From a virus: DNA of 21,814 nt. Every line of letters starts with the position of its first letter. The stretch's first letter is position 1. The translations under genes and the position numbers were made by a program. The DNA is taken from positions 1 to 21,814 of the IMG/VR virus record IMGVR_UViG_3300017917_002283; one strand, 5' to 3'. The notes beneath the pieces were generated by a model that had not been told where the DNA came from, searched no databases, and saw nothing but the letters and a program-made list of their open reading frames with translations. Shown piece by piece: positions 21,414 to 21,814 of the stretch.

Positions 21414-21814
21414 ATGGCAGATCAAGACTTCTCCCTCCTCCTGAGCGCATTCCCCAAGGCCGCGGCGGCAGAGTCGCAAGGCTCAGGCGGGACTGCTTTT
21501 GATCGAGCTGTCGGTTTCACGCTGAAGGAGGAGGGCGGATACGTCGCCAATGACGCCGGTGCGGGTGAGACCAACTTTGGTATCAACAAGCGAGCCAACC
21601 CGGACGTCGACGTCAAGAACCTGACTGAGGGCGGTGCCAAGGATCTGTACAAGGCGCGCTACTGGAACGCCATCAACGGTGACGACCTGGCAAAGCGCAA
21701 CCCAGCTCTGGCCACTGTTGCATTTGACACGGCAGTCAACATGGGCGCCAGCGTCGCAAACGACTTCATCAAAAAGTCCGGCGGCGACCCAGCGAAGCTG
21801 ATTCAGCTGCGCGC
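21414..21814 (+). CDS. GH108-type muramidase domain, start of a probable large ejection protein (3' truncated)
   Basis: The frame is open from the ATG at 21414 to the window edge (133 codons) with no stop. After a 27-residue lead comes TAFDRAVGFTLKEEGGYVAN, then DAGAGETNFGINKRANPDVD, and LYKARYWNAINGDDL. This is the glycoside hydrolase 108 pattern: catalytic Glu in E-G-G-Y, a G-G/A-G-E-T-x-F-G-I motif, and a Y-W-x-x-I/Y segment. It should cleave the glycan strands of peptidoglycan. Because it follows gp14- and gp15-like genes, it is more likely the N-terminal domain of a gp16-like ejection protein that opens the cell wall during infection than a free endolysin; the missing 3' part would decide this. 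Confidence 0.75.
   Translation, partial: MADQDFSLLLSAFPKAAAAESQGSGGTAFDRAVGFTLKEEGGYVANDAGAGETNFGINKRANPDVDVKNLTEGGAKDLYKARYWNAINGDDLAKRNPALATVAFDTAVNMGASVANDFIKKSGGDPAKLIQLR

Noticed and set aside
19645-21450. Long antisense open frame (601 codons) opposite the gp15-like gene
   Set aside because: It is a complement artefact of strongly biased GC-rich codons. The + strand gene has a ribosome binding site, proper spacing and fits its neighbours.

Overview
The window is part of the virion-structure region of a tailed bacteriophage (Caudoviricetes). Every supported gene is on the + strand, and the genes are tightly packed: many are separated by fewer than 20 nt or overlap as ATGA, TGATG or TAATG. 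It opens inside a major capsid gene of the N4-gp56 family and ends inside a gene with a GH108-type muramidase domain. An N4-gp56-type capsid, two adaptor-like proteins and a three-gene internal-virion (ejection) block laid out like T7 gp14-gp15-gp16 suggest a short-tailed, podovirus-like phage. The DNA is GC-rich, which fits a GC-rich proteobacterial host, perhaps a betaproteobacterium; the host is inference only.

Layout. (1) 2-2425, head and connector: capsid C-terminus, a pair of hairpins ending in an intrinsic terminator, a small conserved protein, and two adaptor-like proteins. (2) 2435-9216, fibres and surface proteins: a BppU-like beta domain protein, a protein of 18-residue repeats, a small beta protein, an 860-residue tail fibre, a 605-residue protein with two carbohydrate-binding-like modules and a lectin-like end, and a small companion protein. 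(3) 9217-10812: a sigma70-like promoter, a 68-residue gene and a strong terminator form a tiny transcription unit, followed by a metallophosphoesterase with an N-terminal helix-turn-helix. (4) 10825-17960, tail tip: a propeller-like structural protein, a small protein with three repeats, a very large lambda J-like central fibre with thirteen exact-length 32-residue repeats, and two translationally coupled companions. (5) 17961-21814: a hairpin and promoter region, a cupin protein, then the ejection-protein block.

The most unusual signal is in the non-coding DNA. A 13-bp element, CAACAAANNGTWG, occurs five times by eye, all in the three promoter-like regions (two copies near 9243, one at 10787, two near 18021), just upstream of TATAAT or TAAAAT. 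This looks like a control element shared by three late transcription units.

No tRNA, CRISPR array, insertion sequence or attachment site was seen. No gene-free stretch reaches 300 bases; the longest are 482-612 and 17961-18087, both described below.
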